Below, piece by piece: positions 1 to 10,981 of a stretch of DNA of 64,000 nucleotides; the first letter of the stretch is position 1, and each line of letters opens with the position of its first letter. Source of the stretch: Leucocoprinus leucothites. Lineage: Eukaryota; Basidiomycota; Agaricomycetes; Agaricales; Agaricaceae. A model generated the notes under the pieces. That model was not told the origin of the DNA, made no database searches, and saw only the letters and a list, made by a program, of their open reading frames with translations. The DNA lies in NCBI GenBank assembly GCA_013368445.1, contig JAACJO010000009.1:2046001-2110000 (forward strand), given 5' to 3'. The position numbers were made by a program, and so were the translations under genes.

Positions 1-505
1 TTGAAGGTATTGCTTCAGGGTCGAAATATTGACTCAGCGTAGCCAGAGGATCAAGGTGTGGACGCCTGGATTGCAATCAGGTAAAGTGGGTCAGAACAAG
101 GTGTTTGGTACATTAAACGACATCTATTAAGGGTTGATCGAGGGCTAATGGCCGGACAAGCGCTGAGCGCTGAGCTCATGGCCCTTGATTTGACATATAG
201 CGCCAGTGATATCGATCATCGTAGTGAGCACTAATGCTGTAGTCACTCTATTTGGCTCTGTGGTTCTCCTACACTTATCGCAAGGCTTTAAGAGATAGAA
301 ATCCCAAGAAAATATTTAATTATATTTATCGATTCAGCTTCTTCTCCAATTTTCCATGGCCCTTGCCTGAGCCTCTCGGAGCCCAAGGAATGGATCCTCT
401 ATGGGTTGAACTGGCGAAGCCCAATAGCATCAACTGAGTAATGGCAGTTGGGGCCTGAGAAATGATCCCCGTTCTTACGCGGAGTCGGGCCTAGACATCT
501 GAACC
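1..505. other. No gene recognised
   Basis: Left edge of the window up to the first F-box-like gene. Short open frames are present but none has a recognisable domain or conserved-looking composition. The last bases before 506 give a good start context (ACCATGG) for the following gene, so the 5' end of this stretch is probably its promoter. Confidence 0.5.
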
Positions 506-1737
506 ATGGTATCCTTGCCCCTCCCTTACCACAACCAGATGGACCTCCCTCAGGAAATTATTAATTCCATCATCTTTCATCTTCGCTACGATCGCACCAC
601 CCTTCGCGCCCTTTCTCTCGTTTGCAGCACCTTTCTTCCAGAGTCTCGCCGATATCTCTACCAGAAGATCGCTCTGGCTAGATTCGACCAGCGAACCTAC
701 ATACCTCACGAATGTTTCACCCTCGAATTGAACAGAAATACCGAGCTCTTCACAACACTCTCTCAAAGGAACCCCTCTATTGCCAGTTATATCCACACTT
801 TTGCCTACGTGTTCGACCCGAGTCATGGTGACAAAGAGGACATATGTGAATGGCTCAATGTATGCCTCCAGCTCATGACCAACCTCAAGGATTTGTCGTT
901 CCTCTTTGTCCGACTTCCACTCGCTAGGCTAGTTCAAGGATGTACCTTCGAGCTAGAGACATTCCGTTATGGCCCGTGGGTAACGAAGTGGTCTAGCGAG
1001 TCAACCGATCTTTACGACTTCATTACCAGCCAATGCACGCTCAGAAAATTGATGTTCATCGAGTTCAATCCCCATGGTGGCGATTTCAAGAAGTTCCTTT
1101 GGCCTCATACCACATTCTTTCCCCAGTTGAAACACCTAATTGGAACTGCACTTATCATTGAACATATACTACCGACATGTTCCCCCACTAGCTTGAGCTG
1201 GGTTATGTTTTATGGGGGAGACTTCTATCATGTCCCGAATCTGGGACAAAAACTCGAAGACATGAAGTCACTATGTCTTCATGGTGGCCATATACCCGTA
1301 GAAACACGAGAACGTATGGTTGCACCTCTGCCAAGCTACTGTCGACATCTACAAATCCTTCACATATCTGGCTATCTAAGCGAGGTGAGCTTCTTACTGA
1401 AAGGTTTTAGTATCAGGCTGACTTTCTCTAGAAATTTTTGTCTACCAACTTTTCTGAGGTGCCGCATTTTCCAAATCTCAAGATTTTCATACAGTCTCTT
1501 CCAATTCCAGTGTCCTGGCAAGTCTGGAACAAAATACGAGGTGACCTTGCTACCTACCTGGAATCACGGCGTCTAGAAGTCGTAGCATGGTTTCAAGAAT
1601 TGCATCACCTGCAGGTTGCCTATTTCCAGCAATTACCTATCACAGAGGCGAAGTGCTTTGTAGCTTATGAGCGGGGAGTGTCGGAACCAATCGAGGTTGA
1701 AGCTGCAGAGGTATGGGAGATCTCTCCCTGGATTTGA
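506..1737 (+). CDS. F-box-like domain protein, two exons
   Basis: Exon 1 is 506-1384 and exon 2 is 1432-1737, joined across a 47-base intron (GTGAGC..CTCTAG) in phase 0, giving 394 residues. The start lies in the context ACCATGG; a second Met at codon 12 is possible. Residues about 12-55 match the basidiomycete F-box-like consensus: LPQEI near the start, then ALSLVCSTFLPESRRYLYQ. The rest is the leucine-rich, weakly conserved body usual for these proteins. The family is known to pair with Skp1 in SCF ubiquitin ligases, so a role as substrate adaptor is inferred; no substrate is predictable. The C-terminal block AWFQELHHLQVAYFQ with CFVAYERG is shared with the gene at 12133-13345 and with the fragment at 1878-2309, so the three are paralogues. 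If the intron were retained, translation would end at 1576. Confidence 0.8.
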
Positions 1738-1877
1738 GATTGTTAGTCTGGTGAGGTTCGGGGTATTCAAGCCATGGTATGTGCGTTTTGGCACTAATCC
1801 CTTGATTAGTCACTGATATGCATTAATTCAGGTAATATTGGAACGACTTGAGTGCGAATGCACATGGGTAGGATTAA

Positions 1878-2309
1878 ATGTGTTTTGTTGACCTTGTCTG
1901 CCAACGCTCAAGAACGTTAAATCACATCGCCCTCAGTATAAGACTCCATGATTTCTTAAGACTATTGAATCTCATCATTGTTGTATCATTCTCCACATCC
2001 ACGCATTCTATCTCCGGCTCTGCGGGTCATATAAGAGGGGATCTGGCTTCGAGGCGGCCACTCTGCTTACCCGAAAGGTGGGGGATGGATATAGTGAACT
2101 GGTTTAGGATGTGGCGCCGTTCCCCAGCCACTTCTTCCCAGCATTTACCAGTGGCAGAGTGGTCATGCTTAGTGGCGTATGAGCACGGGGCATCACGACT
2201 AGTGGCGACGGAAACATCCTTCCTGGGACTTGAAATTGATGTATGGCGAGATGAACGCGTTTCAGAAGGCAAATGTACCTTGACTTTGGATTATAAATAT
2301 TTCTTGTGA
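1878..2309 (+). pseudogene. Decayed C-terminal fragment of an F-box-like paralogue
   Basis: This stretch contains IRGDLA, then IVNWFRMWRRSPATSSQHLP and CLVAYEHGASRLVATE. These line up with IRGDLA, VVAWFQELHHLQVAYFQQLP and CFVAYERGVSEPIEVE at the end of the intact gene just upstream. No F-box or leucine-rich body precedes it, and the intervening 140 bases have no coding signal. It is best read as the remnant of a tandem duplicate that lost its 5' part. It is open for 143 codons, so a short protein cannot be excluded, but the first 50 residues have no counterpart in the paralogues. Confidence 0.55.
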
Positions 2310-3395
2310 GAAGTTATGGTGGAGCGACGGAGTGTTGAAACGTTGAAATGTCAGTGGTGTAAACAGGCTAGAAGGTGCCGTGGGATAAAGTGTGGACAAA
2401 GCTGGTAAGGCTTGTTAAATTAAGAATGGTTCGCTGCCTTCTCTTCCGGTCATCTTGGGCCTGAGGCCTCTAAATATGCGACTAACTATCAGATTTAAAT
2501 CAATTTCGCTCAAAATATCACTGGCACTGGTAGCAGCGGTACATTCTCGACTGATGTGGCCCAAGTTCAATAGAACAGTGAAACTTCGGTGATACCCAAA
2601 TCCTAGCACTGAATGGCCAAGTGCGAAACACTTGTGCCGCCAGAGGTAAGACCGCATTTTGGATGCTTACAAGCGCTTACACTGCTCTTTTGTATAGGAA
2701 CCATTGACGCTGATCACTGAGCTGTGTAACATTGTGGAGAAAGTGGGAAAGTCATCACAGCCTCAGTGATCGCCGGCAAATCTGATTCTTTGGCAAGCGA
2801 GACTCATTTTTGGCACGTTCAACGGTGTACCATCGCGAACAACGATAATGTGAGTGTGTTCATATACAAGAAAGAGTTAAAGGCAATCGAAGTTCTTACC
2901 TGAGCAGTTCTTGTATCTACAGGACTACATCTGTTACTCGATTGTGGATTATTGTATTGCCAATATGACTTGAAAGGCGTGTTATCATCCAGCAGGAAAC
3001 CCTGACCCTCTATCCTAACGCCCAATTACGTTCGCCAACGCAGCTTCTTTGGCCCTGGTTATTTGTGCCCGCCATACCCATCCTTGAACAACAAAACTCG
3101 AACACCAAATGTTTCGAGATCTTCTAGCGTTTTTTGGCAATGTTTCGGAATTGACAGCATCTCCTATTCAGTCGGATGTAGGTTCTCTGAAGTCCATTCT
3201 TTTTATTCCAGGGTCTTAACCATCAACATGGCCGAGGACGAGGAGTCGAAGCCAACAGTGCCATGGCTAGAATCACATAAAAGCCCTCACTTAACAGACA
3301 CATTCTTCAGGTCGCTTCGTCCTTTCAGCTCCTCTCGAGACTCATACATCCTTTGCTACCTGCACACTCCTACACATAACTCAGAGAAACTCGCA
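2310..3395. other. Intergenic, no gene recognised
   Basis: Short frames exist on both strands but none shows a domain, splice pattern or resemblance to other genes in the window. The right part should contain the promoter and 5' UTR of the secreted protein gene that starts at 3396. The open frame leading into that gene begins far upstream at 3063, but those 111 codons look non-coding and a clear signal peptide begins only at 3396. Confidence 0.45.
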
Positions 3396-4179
3396 ATGCA
3401 TTTCTCCACCTTACGTTTTTTGGGCTTCTTCAGCTTTACCCTCCTCACTATGACTTCTGCCATCCCCACTGTCGAAGTTAGGGGCACCTCTGATATGACC
3501 AAACGCGACGTTCTCTCTGACGGTCAAGTCTCCCGCCGTTCTCTGGAACTTGAGACTCGACACCCCAATGACGAGTTTGGAGTTTCCCGCAGGGAAGACA
3601 ACACCCTCGAGCGACGACAAGCCGCCGACATAGCGAAGAGTGTCGGCGGACTTATAAACTCAATCCTTGAGGGGGTTCAACATGATAACGAGGTATTTTC
3701 AATCTGATTTACACTGAATGAACATGGCCAAAGATCAACATTTTTTCGATTATAGGGCCGAGAAAAGTTTACCAAAGACATAGTCGCAAAGGGTCGTCAA
3801 CAATATCCTGATTTCAACTGGGTGGTTTGTCACGTCAAGCACGAGACCCAATTCAATGGCGAAAAGGGCAAGGATTGGGGGCATCAACATCAAGAGTTTG
3901 ATCTTCAAATTGGCGGAACTGTTGGGTAGGCATTGTGTATATGTTGCTGGGGGTGGACCTAATGCTTTCTTAGATATGAGATCTATTGGCTCAGGAGTGG
4001 GACATTCAAGAGGCAGGGCGATGGGGGCTATATCAACGTGAGTTGCCTCACCAGTCCCCATGTCAAATATCGATCACATACTGATAAAATATTCTGTTCT
4101 GCATCAGTGGGCTTGGTCAGGGGCTATAAGTGGAACCGACGATAATGGTGCCACGGTCCATTTCGTTAATCCGACCTAG
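3396..4179 (+). CDS. Secreted protein with repeated dibasic (Kex2-type) sites, four exons
   Basis: Exons 3396-3692, 3756-3925, 3974-4037 and 4108-4179 join in frame through introns of 63, 48 and 70 bases (all GT..AG) to give 200 residues. The N-terminus MHFSTLRFLGFFSFTLLTM is a typical signal peptide. Residues about 30-80 hold four dibasic sites (TKR, SRR twice, ERR), the kind cut by the Golgi protease Kex2, so this part is probably a propeptide. The C-terminal part carries WVVCHVKHETQFNG, DWGHQHQEFD, GGTVGYEIYWLRSGTFKR and GGYINWAWSG, rich in Gly, aromatic residues and His with only one Cys. The four pieces read as one continuous, well-composed domain, which supports the splicing. I do not recognise a characterised family. 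A small secreted or wall protein is inferred. Confidence 0.7.
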
Positions 4180-5981
4180 GGTAATACATGTACCCAGTGT
4201 CACCAACACGGCTGAATGATCGTGACTGCAATGTATTGATACTATTCCCCCCCTTCCCCCTTCGAGCCTCATATGCTCATCCTTGACTAGTTCAAGCCTC
4301 TTCTCTCTTCCCTTGTGTTACTCGCCCGAACAAACTGTTATATAAGATAGATCACAGCTGCAGTGTAAAGCCGTCGAGTGTTGCTCTACATTTTCCGTTA
4401 GTCTCATATTCTCGGCTTGAGCTTACAAGAAGTTCTCCTCTACCTTCCAGGCCTTTCAAGCTTCAGAGGACTAATTTTAAACCTTCGCCACCATGATTGT
4501 GATCTAGATTCATGAATGAATAAGTGGAAAACCCCGCAAGCATTCCTGAGGTAGGTGTCCTGTTTCGCTAGTGCGACCCGAACAAATTTGTTTCCAATGG
4601 CGCTCTATCTTGTGCAGCCAAAGGTGACTAAAACAATCTCAATCTCCGATCGGCGTTTATGTTAACCCCTGGAGCCAGTTTGGATGAGTAAATTTAATGC
4701 TCCTATGCCATGGTCTTTTCTTTACTTGTCGAGATCTTTTTTTTTTACACCTACCACTGGCTCAAGAAGGTTAGATCATAGTGGCGGTCCCCTGAATTAT
4801 GCCACTTCCAAGCTCAAGATGCGTCAAGTTCTGGCCAACCAGCCGGGACAAGGTACTATAAATCACTTTGCAGATGTCCCATTCCTACATTAAGGTCACG
4901 GTTTTGGGCGCTGGTGTCTACCAATGCACAAGCGCACAATATTAGTGCATTGACTTTCTGCAAGCCTCAGTCTCGATGTTCACAGTAGTTTATCCAGGTC
5001 CAACTTCTGTCACAATGTTGCTGAACCCAAGAGATACCAATCAGTCACAACCAACATTCAACTGAGATGTAGGTGTGGCAGTAGTAGGCTACGAGAACCT
5101 CGATATACATTGTTGACAAAATCGGATTCTCTTTTTGCGTAAAGGAGTATTAAACCCCGGTAGGATAGGTCACGAAATCCCGGGATTGGTGTCGGTTGTG
5201 GCAACGACCGAGGTTGATGCCAGAGTTCTGTACACTGCAAGTGAGTGTCGAGTGGAATGTCGCCACATAGTTTTTAGAGCCTACGAAGCAGGAGGTCTGA
5301 TGCATCGTATAGGTACTGAGTTAACTTAAATCAATGTACATAAATAACGTTTTGGACCCAGCTCGTTTCGGGATTACTAACGAAAATCCACGTGTGAAGT
5401 ATCCAAAGAGGAAAATGGCCAGTCCCTGGGTTTGCAAAACACCCCTGTACATAGGGAGTATGTACAGTGCAGCATCTTCAATCTTCCACTGTCGAGCCTC
5501 TCAGTATGAAGGCACTAACCCAGAGTCATTCAGGAGAAATGCGAGGCCTATTCATCGCAACGACTTCGCCCATCCAGCTAGTAGGAATTTGAATTGGTAG
5601 CTCGTAGGACTTGAAAGATCAAGCTCAAGCTTAGGGCCTGAGGCGTCGTGTATACCGGTGAGCGAGACTCCACCTTGCTCACAAATAATATCATTAATCG
5701 TCTCTATCTCCTCGTCAGCCTGCAATTCACCACCCAGTACTCAGTACTCAGCCGAGACTCTCACATCAGCACCGCCCCTCCATTCAATTGGTCCTCCGAA
5801 GTCAACGGCCAGAACCTATCTTTGTCATTTCCATATAATGCTCTTAAAGGACAGAAGTCGTCTGAAGGCCCCTATCAAGTCTAAAAATACCTGAGGGGCT
5901 GCCCTTCGACTGTCATCCGTCCCCCTTCAGCCTGTGTATGAGCATCCCACCCTCGGGTCGCTCTCCAAGCAACCAGCTATC
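4180..5981. other. Intergenic, no gene recognised
   Basis: About 1.8 kb between the secreted protein and the NACHT gene. It contains several 60- to 90-codon frames on both strands, but their composition is unremarkable, they overlap one another and none extends through plausible introns. A pyrimidine-rich patch lies near 4250. No repeats or transposon ends were seen. Confidence 0.4.
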
Positions 5982-8731
5982 ATGCCCTCGCTCGACACCT
6001 GGAGTGCTTCAAGGGATGCGGGGGCGGCTATACGAGCTTTTTGGGAGAAGATTAGGTCCAACCCTTCACTTGACTCTCTTCCCACTACTCCGAGTACTCG
6101 AGCGCCCAATTTAACAGCTCCAGCAGTCATGTTTGATGAAGTGGATGATTGGTGTATCATATCCACTTCCCGGGACTTTTCAACAAGAAGCCAAGTAGTT
6201 GACTCGGGGGTGCCAGGGAGTTTTCCTGGAGAGTTAGAGAACACGAGAGCAACTTGGGACCATGGTCGTATTGGACAGGCTGTCAGAAAGATAAGGGGGC
6301 CAAACAACTACACCACTACAAGAATCATGCCGGAACGAGCGCCTATCTTCCTCCAAGGTGCCGCCAAGTCAAGCCCAGTTGTGGAACAGGCCACAAGAAC
6401 GGATCCACGACACACTCGTGGAATCGTCGCCGACCTCAATCAAATAGATCGTGCGTGCACCTATTCCATAGATCGGGTTTTCTTATATATTTTTTTTACT
6501 CAGAATCTCTTGAATCTACTCCGCCCAATGCCCCGTTTTTTGACGGTGCCCACGATTTTGTGATCCATAATCCAACGTTCATCTACACAACGGAGAAATG
6601 TCAGACTGACCCCGTCTTTCTCGACAAATTCTGTCAGAACCTTGCTAGCGGTGGCGCAGGTACGTCCCCTCGCATCCTATGTCATTGGTCATTGACTGAC
6701 GAAATCCCTCAGTTCTTCTCATCCTCGACAGGAAACGAGTGGCCGGAGTTGAAGTGGACTCCTCCGAGCGTGAATATGCCCCTCGGTGCCATCCAGAGAC
6801 TCGCAAAGAGATGCGCCTGAAGCTCAAGGCATGGCTCTCGAACCCGAAGCGACATTGGTGTTTCATATGGCTGTCGGGACCAGCCGGTGCAGGCAAATCA
6901 GCCGTTTCTCAAACCTTTGCTGAGCATTGCCAGGAACTTGGACAGCTAGGCGCAACATTTTTCTTCTCAAAGTTGCAGAATCGTGATAGCTCCCATGGAC
7001 TGATTGCCACCATTGCCTATCAGCTTGCAGATCGTCACGCCGGTTATAACTATTTGATCACGCGTACCCTATCCCGTAATCCTTCGATCCTCGACAAGAC
7101 ACTCCGAATCCAATTCCACAAGCTCATCATTGAGCCCTTCACTATCCTTGCCAACGATTATGCCAACGCCGTTGATGCCACAACCAAGCCGCTTGTCATC
7201 ATCATCGATGGATTAGATGAATGTTCTGATGAGCGTGCGCAATGCGAGATCATCAGACTCGTTGGCGAATATGTTCAGCGGTCAAGACTCATATCGTATC
7301 CTTTATTGTGGCTCATTTCTAGCCGGTCAGAGTGGCATCTCAAGCGCGAGTTTGCATATGCCGATCCTCCTATCGGTTGTGGCCGCGAAGAGATGACGTG
7401 TGATGCTGCTGAGGACGCCAATGACGTCTACCGAATCCTCAAGGACGGTCTGCAGGAGATCCGTGACAAGACAACGTGGAGCCTCACTCAGAGCCAGTTG
7501 CGCTCACAATGGCCCGCAGAGTCCCAGCTGCAGCGGCTCTCGCAGAAGGTTGGGGGACTACCTATTCTCGCCTCTACTGTCCTTAGGTTCATCGGCGACA
7601 GTAGTGGTTCACCCGACTCACTCCTCGAAATCTGCCTTCTTTGTCTTGAGGACGCGGGTGATGCAAATAAGACAAATACCTTGGCAGTACTTGACGCATT
7701 CTACCGCCGGATTATGAAGCGTGTTCCGCAGTTCATCCTTCCTACGACTAAGCAAATCATTGCGTTTTTGACAATTTCTTCTCGATATGAAACTCTCTAT
7801 GCCTCTGATCTCGCCTATTTCCTTCAAATTACCAAGGATACTTTCTACGCTGCACTTCAGCACTTGCATTCTGTCATTGACGTCCCACCTTCGGAGTTGG
7901 GACATGAAAAGCCGCTAAAATTCTTTCATAAATCATTTGGAGATTTTCTTGAAGACCCGGTTCGATCCAAGTCTTTTGCTCTTGATATGGATCAAGCTCG
8001 ATTCGAGTTTGCGAAATTGAGTCTCCGCTGGTATAATCATTTGCTTCAGGAACAGTGCCAATTAAGCAGTAGGTCTTTTAGTTTCGGGGCATACCGTGTC
8101 TTGCTGACAATTCGATTAGGCTGTTCTCACCCTGCGATGAATGAAGCCTCACTCGCTGATCCATGCTTAGTACGCGACCTTGACGCTGCAAGTCGTATGT
8201 CATTCAATCAGCGCTTCAGTAATCTCCTGAAGTATCATTGGGGAACGATATGTGCGAGTGTTAGTGATTCTTATAGATCTGAAATCGCTGTCGAGATCAT
8301 TAAGTTCAATTTTTGCCATTTTGACCTCATCGAGTGCATTGACCAGAACCAGAAGGAAAGCATGCACAACTTCTTGACCTGGTACCTGAAGAAGCCGGTG
8401 TGTCGTCTTCCTGTTCCCTGCGCTTCAGCCGATCTGATTGGATTTGTACTAATAGATGGACGATTCATCTCAACAACCTCTTATCCGATTCAAGCCTTTG
8501 TCGGAACTTGATGAAGCTCTTGCAAGGGCTTCACAGATGCCACCGCCCCAGTGTGACTCACCCTTGCATGAGCTTTCCGCTGGCAAAACTTCAGATTTTA
8601 CGTTTTATTTTCGCTCGTTACATAGGAGCCGGAAATTTTGTCAAAAGCCTACCAAGGAGAGTGTGGTTATGGGGATATGGATTGGAAGGGGGAGGCAGAG
8701 TACATTGGTATTAGTAGTTAAACGTGTTTGA
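5982..8731 (+). CDS. NACHT-domain STAND NTPase, five exons
   Basis: Exons 5982-6450, 6504-6659, 6713-8068, 8120-8397 and 8456-8731 join in frame (introns of 53, 53, 51 and 58 bases) into 844 residues. Exon 2 encodes FFDGAHDFVIHNPTF, the short lead-in typical of Agaricomycete NACHT proteins. It is followed by PRCHPETR. Walker A is GPAGAGKSA (about residues 264-272) and Walker B is LVIIIDGLDEC (about 369-379), then a sensor-like LLWLISSRSE and the block LPILASTVLRFIG. The C-terminal part has FHKSFGDFLEDP and ends without recognisable WD40 or ankyrin repeats. Fungal NACHT proteins are known or suspected signalling switches in non-self recognition and regulated cell death; that role is inferred here. 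The last two introns contain no stop, so read-through gives an alternative end at 8511. The start at 5982 is the first in-frame ATG. Confidence 0.82.
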
Positions 8732-9227
8732 TTGCTTATTCGTCTGAAGTTGTTTCTCTTCGAACTCATGAAAATTGTATCCTTTATCATTTCGGGATTC
8801 CTCTGGCAGCCTCCTTCCAATTGAACAAAATGCGTCTTTAACAAGCATACAGGTTCGCAGGTACTATGGTGACTGAGACCTTCGGGGCAATCAACAAGCA
8901 ATCATCGATCAATTTCGATGCCCGATAAGCGATTGATGAACATAATCCTGCATAATCTTGGTTATATGTTTGACAGAAAGGCACGAGGGGCGCGAAAAAT
9001 GTTCATCATCCCCTCTCCCGCAGGTGGCTCATTAATTGATGTTGTCCGGGAAACAGCAAATTTCAACACAACGGTTACAGCAGGCTCTGGTAAGCCAGGT
9101 TGTTCCATCAGAGAAATCGGCGGTAAGTATAAGCTAAGTTCATGAAGCCTGGCAGTGTTGACTTCTATTACAGCGAGAAGCAAGTATGCTCAGTTTATGA
9201 CCGGCTTGAACGGTGAAAAGACGTGAA

Positions 9228-9273
9228 AATGTGAAGGCTAAGTCTACTGCAATGTGAAGGCTAAGTCTACTGC
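9228..9273. repeat. Perfect 23-base tandem duplication
   Basis: The unit AATGTGAAGGCTAAGTCTAC plus TGC occurs twice head to tail without mismatch. It lies in non-coding sequence. Replication slippage is the simplest origin. Confidence 0.9.
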
Positions 9274-9930
9274 ACGAGGCTCATCCACGTCAACGATGCT
9301 TGCGGCGATACTATGGCGGCGGCGGCGAGCTTGGGATGACCTTGGCATTCGATAGCCGTACATGAGTGCAGTCCATCGTGAGTATAAAGGCAACATCCTG
9401 ACTCGGGGTGTTTGGATCGCAACGACCGGTCCAATGGGGAGCCTCGAAGGTGGACGCAGTCACTAACATATTGATAGAATTAATTAAGTACCTCCTCAAT
9501 GTCCATCGTCCGGGTACAACCAAGCTTCAATATCGATTGTAGACTCAAACAGTTTCAGCGCTTGCAACTCTGGCTGTACGTTGACGAGCGTTTGAGGATC
9601 AAATCTGCCCGTCAGGGCTGCGAGGTGATATGCATTGGGTTATTCCATTTCCGTATGCCAAGAAAGTATCAAATGGCGAGTGGAGCAATTTCACACGCCA
9701 TGCTCAACACCATACGCTAAATTAGACCACTCCGGCCGGGGAGGCCATGGTTTGTGACGCGGAAAAGCCGGTTTCTGCAAGGTAGAAAGTTCAGATTGGG
9801 ACTTGTGTTGAGCCTCAGAGATACTGGAGGCACTTCTCGCAGTGTCAGAGCAAAGTATTGTGAAAAACAGACAAGCAAGAAGAAAAATCACCAAGGAGAC
9901 CGGCGTGGGATGCGCCGATGGCTGAACCGG

Positions 9931-9945
9931 GAGTATATATAGCTG
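9931..9945 (+). promoter_or_regulatory. Probable TATA box of the LysM gene
   Basis: GAGTATATATAGCTG lies about 140 bases upstream of the LysM start codon and is followed by pyrimidine-rich leader sequence. A sharp TATA box fits a strongly regulated gene, but the transcription start is not visible from sequence alone. Confidence 0.45.
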
Positions 9946-10077
9946 GGCGGCAAATAACGGTCCAGATTCTCTTACATATTTCCCTTGTCCTTCCCGAGCT
10001 TCGTCTGACTCTCTCTCTTCAACCCAACAGCGATCACCAGCCCACTCTTTACTTCCTCTCCACTCGTTCAAGTTACG

Positions 10078-10981
10078 ATGTTCTCGACAAAGTCTTTCGC
10101 TGTGGTTCTCGCCGCTTTCTCCGCTACCTGTATGTTTAGCACCTCCACACGTCTCTGAGCGCTCGGACCAAACCTGACGTGTTACCCCTTCTAAACCCTG
10201 TAGCCGCCCTCGCCGCGGATTGCGCAAGGAAATACACCGTTCAAGAGGGAGATATTTGCGATAGTATCTCCGCTGCTAACAAGGTCTCGACGTGAGTTTG
10301 CTCTTTTGCTCGTCTTCAGGAGCCTTGTAACTTATTTATTTTCACCTTAGTTACCAGCTCGCTGTGGTGAACCACGACCATATCGATGAAGCCTGCACCA
10401 ACTTAATGCCGGGCGATTCGATCTGCCTTGGATATCCTGGAGAGGACTGCACCGATACTTACGTTGTCCAAGACAATGATACCTGCGAAGGTATCAATGC
10501 CGCGCACGGACTCAACTCAACCATCCTCTCCCTCAACAACCCTCAGATCAACCAGGAGTGTGATAACATCTACATTGGAGAGGTCAGTGACCTGATTGAC
10601 TTTTGTCTCAAAAATTTTCATTCTATTATTTGAGCCCCGTTTCCACGTCGGCCTTGTCCATCAATTTCCATTGTTGATCAATATGGAATATGTTTTGTTG
10701 ACATGATGTCTTCTTAGGTTCTTTGTGTTGCCAAGTCCGTTCAAGTCCCTGCTGCACCTGCCGGCGCTGTTCCCGCTACTACTATCCCCGCCACCGCTAC
10801 ACCCGCCGTCCCTTCCGCTACCAAGACTCCCGCTGCTCAAGTCCACAACAACAATGGCGGCAATAACCATGATGAGGACGAGCACGATGAGGACGAGCAT
10901 GATGAGGACGAACATGATGAGGACGAGCATGATGAGGACGAGGACGACGATGAAGATCTCCCTTACTGTGACGAGATCTAA
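10078..10981 (+). CDS. Secreted two-LysM protein with His-Asp-Glu repeat tail, four exons
   Basis: Exons 10078-10129, 10204-10291, 10351-10582 and 10718-10981 join in frame (introns 74, 59 and 135 bases) into 211 residues. The start follows a pyrimidine-rich leader. Residues 1-22 are a signal peptide ending in SALAA. LysM 1 (about 27-73) begins KYTVQEGDICDSI and ends LMPGDSICLG; LysM 2 (about 83-128) begins TYVVQDNDTCEGI and ends NIYIGEVLCVA, with the cysteines spaced as in fungal LysM effectors. An Ala/Pro/Thr linker follows, then five exact HDEDE units (175-199) and a short end with one Cys. LysM domains bind chitin oligomers; fungal proteins of this layout hide or protect chitin from plant or bacterial enzymes. 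Chitin binding is inferred with good confidence, the role of the acidic His-rich tail is unknown. Confidence 0.88.
10868..10942 (+). repeat. Five 15-base units encoding HDEDE
   Basis: Five head-to-tail units of the form CATGATGAGGACGAG with only two third-position differences, all in frame within the last exon of the LysM gene. They add a block of five histidines and twenty acidic residues and are followed by more acidic codons. The near-identity at the DNA level means the copy number could vary between strains. Confidence 0.92.

Larger units (their letters stand above)
8732..10077. other. Intergenic, no gene recognised
   Basis: The stretch contains a frame near 8918-9145 with some coding-like composition, but it has no domain and no clear extension. 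A perfect 23-base tandem duplication (9228-9273) and a TATA element (about 9934) are listed separately. The 3' part is taken to be the promoter and 5' UTR of the LysM gene. Confidence 0.4.

Noticed and set aside
3063..3395. Long upstream extension of the secreted protein frame
   Set aside because: The 111 extra codons have no domain, and a clear signal peptide begins at 3396, which would be internal if the extension were used.
5934..5981. Earlier start of the NACHT gene
   Set aside because: The frame is open but begins with GTG; the first ATG is at 5982.
9228..9273. Tandem repeat considered as part of a CRISPR-like or regulatory array
   Set aside because: Only two units, no spacers, and a eukaryotic context.
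9691..10227. 178-codon minus-strand frame over the LysM promoter and first exons
   Set aside because: It overlaps the well-supported LysM exons and TATA region and shows no domain.
10661..10930. Minus-strand frame rich in Leu/Ile/Val that resembles a membrane protein
   Set aside because: It is the complement of the HDEDE repeat (GAT/GAG codons read as ATC/CTC) and has no other support.
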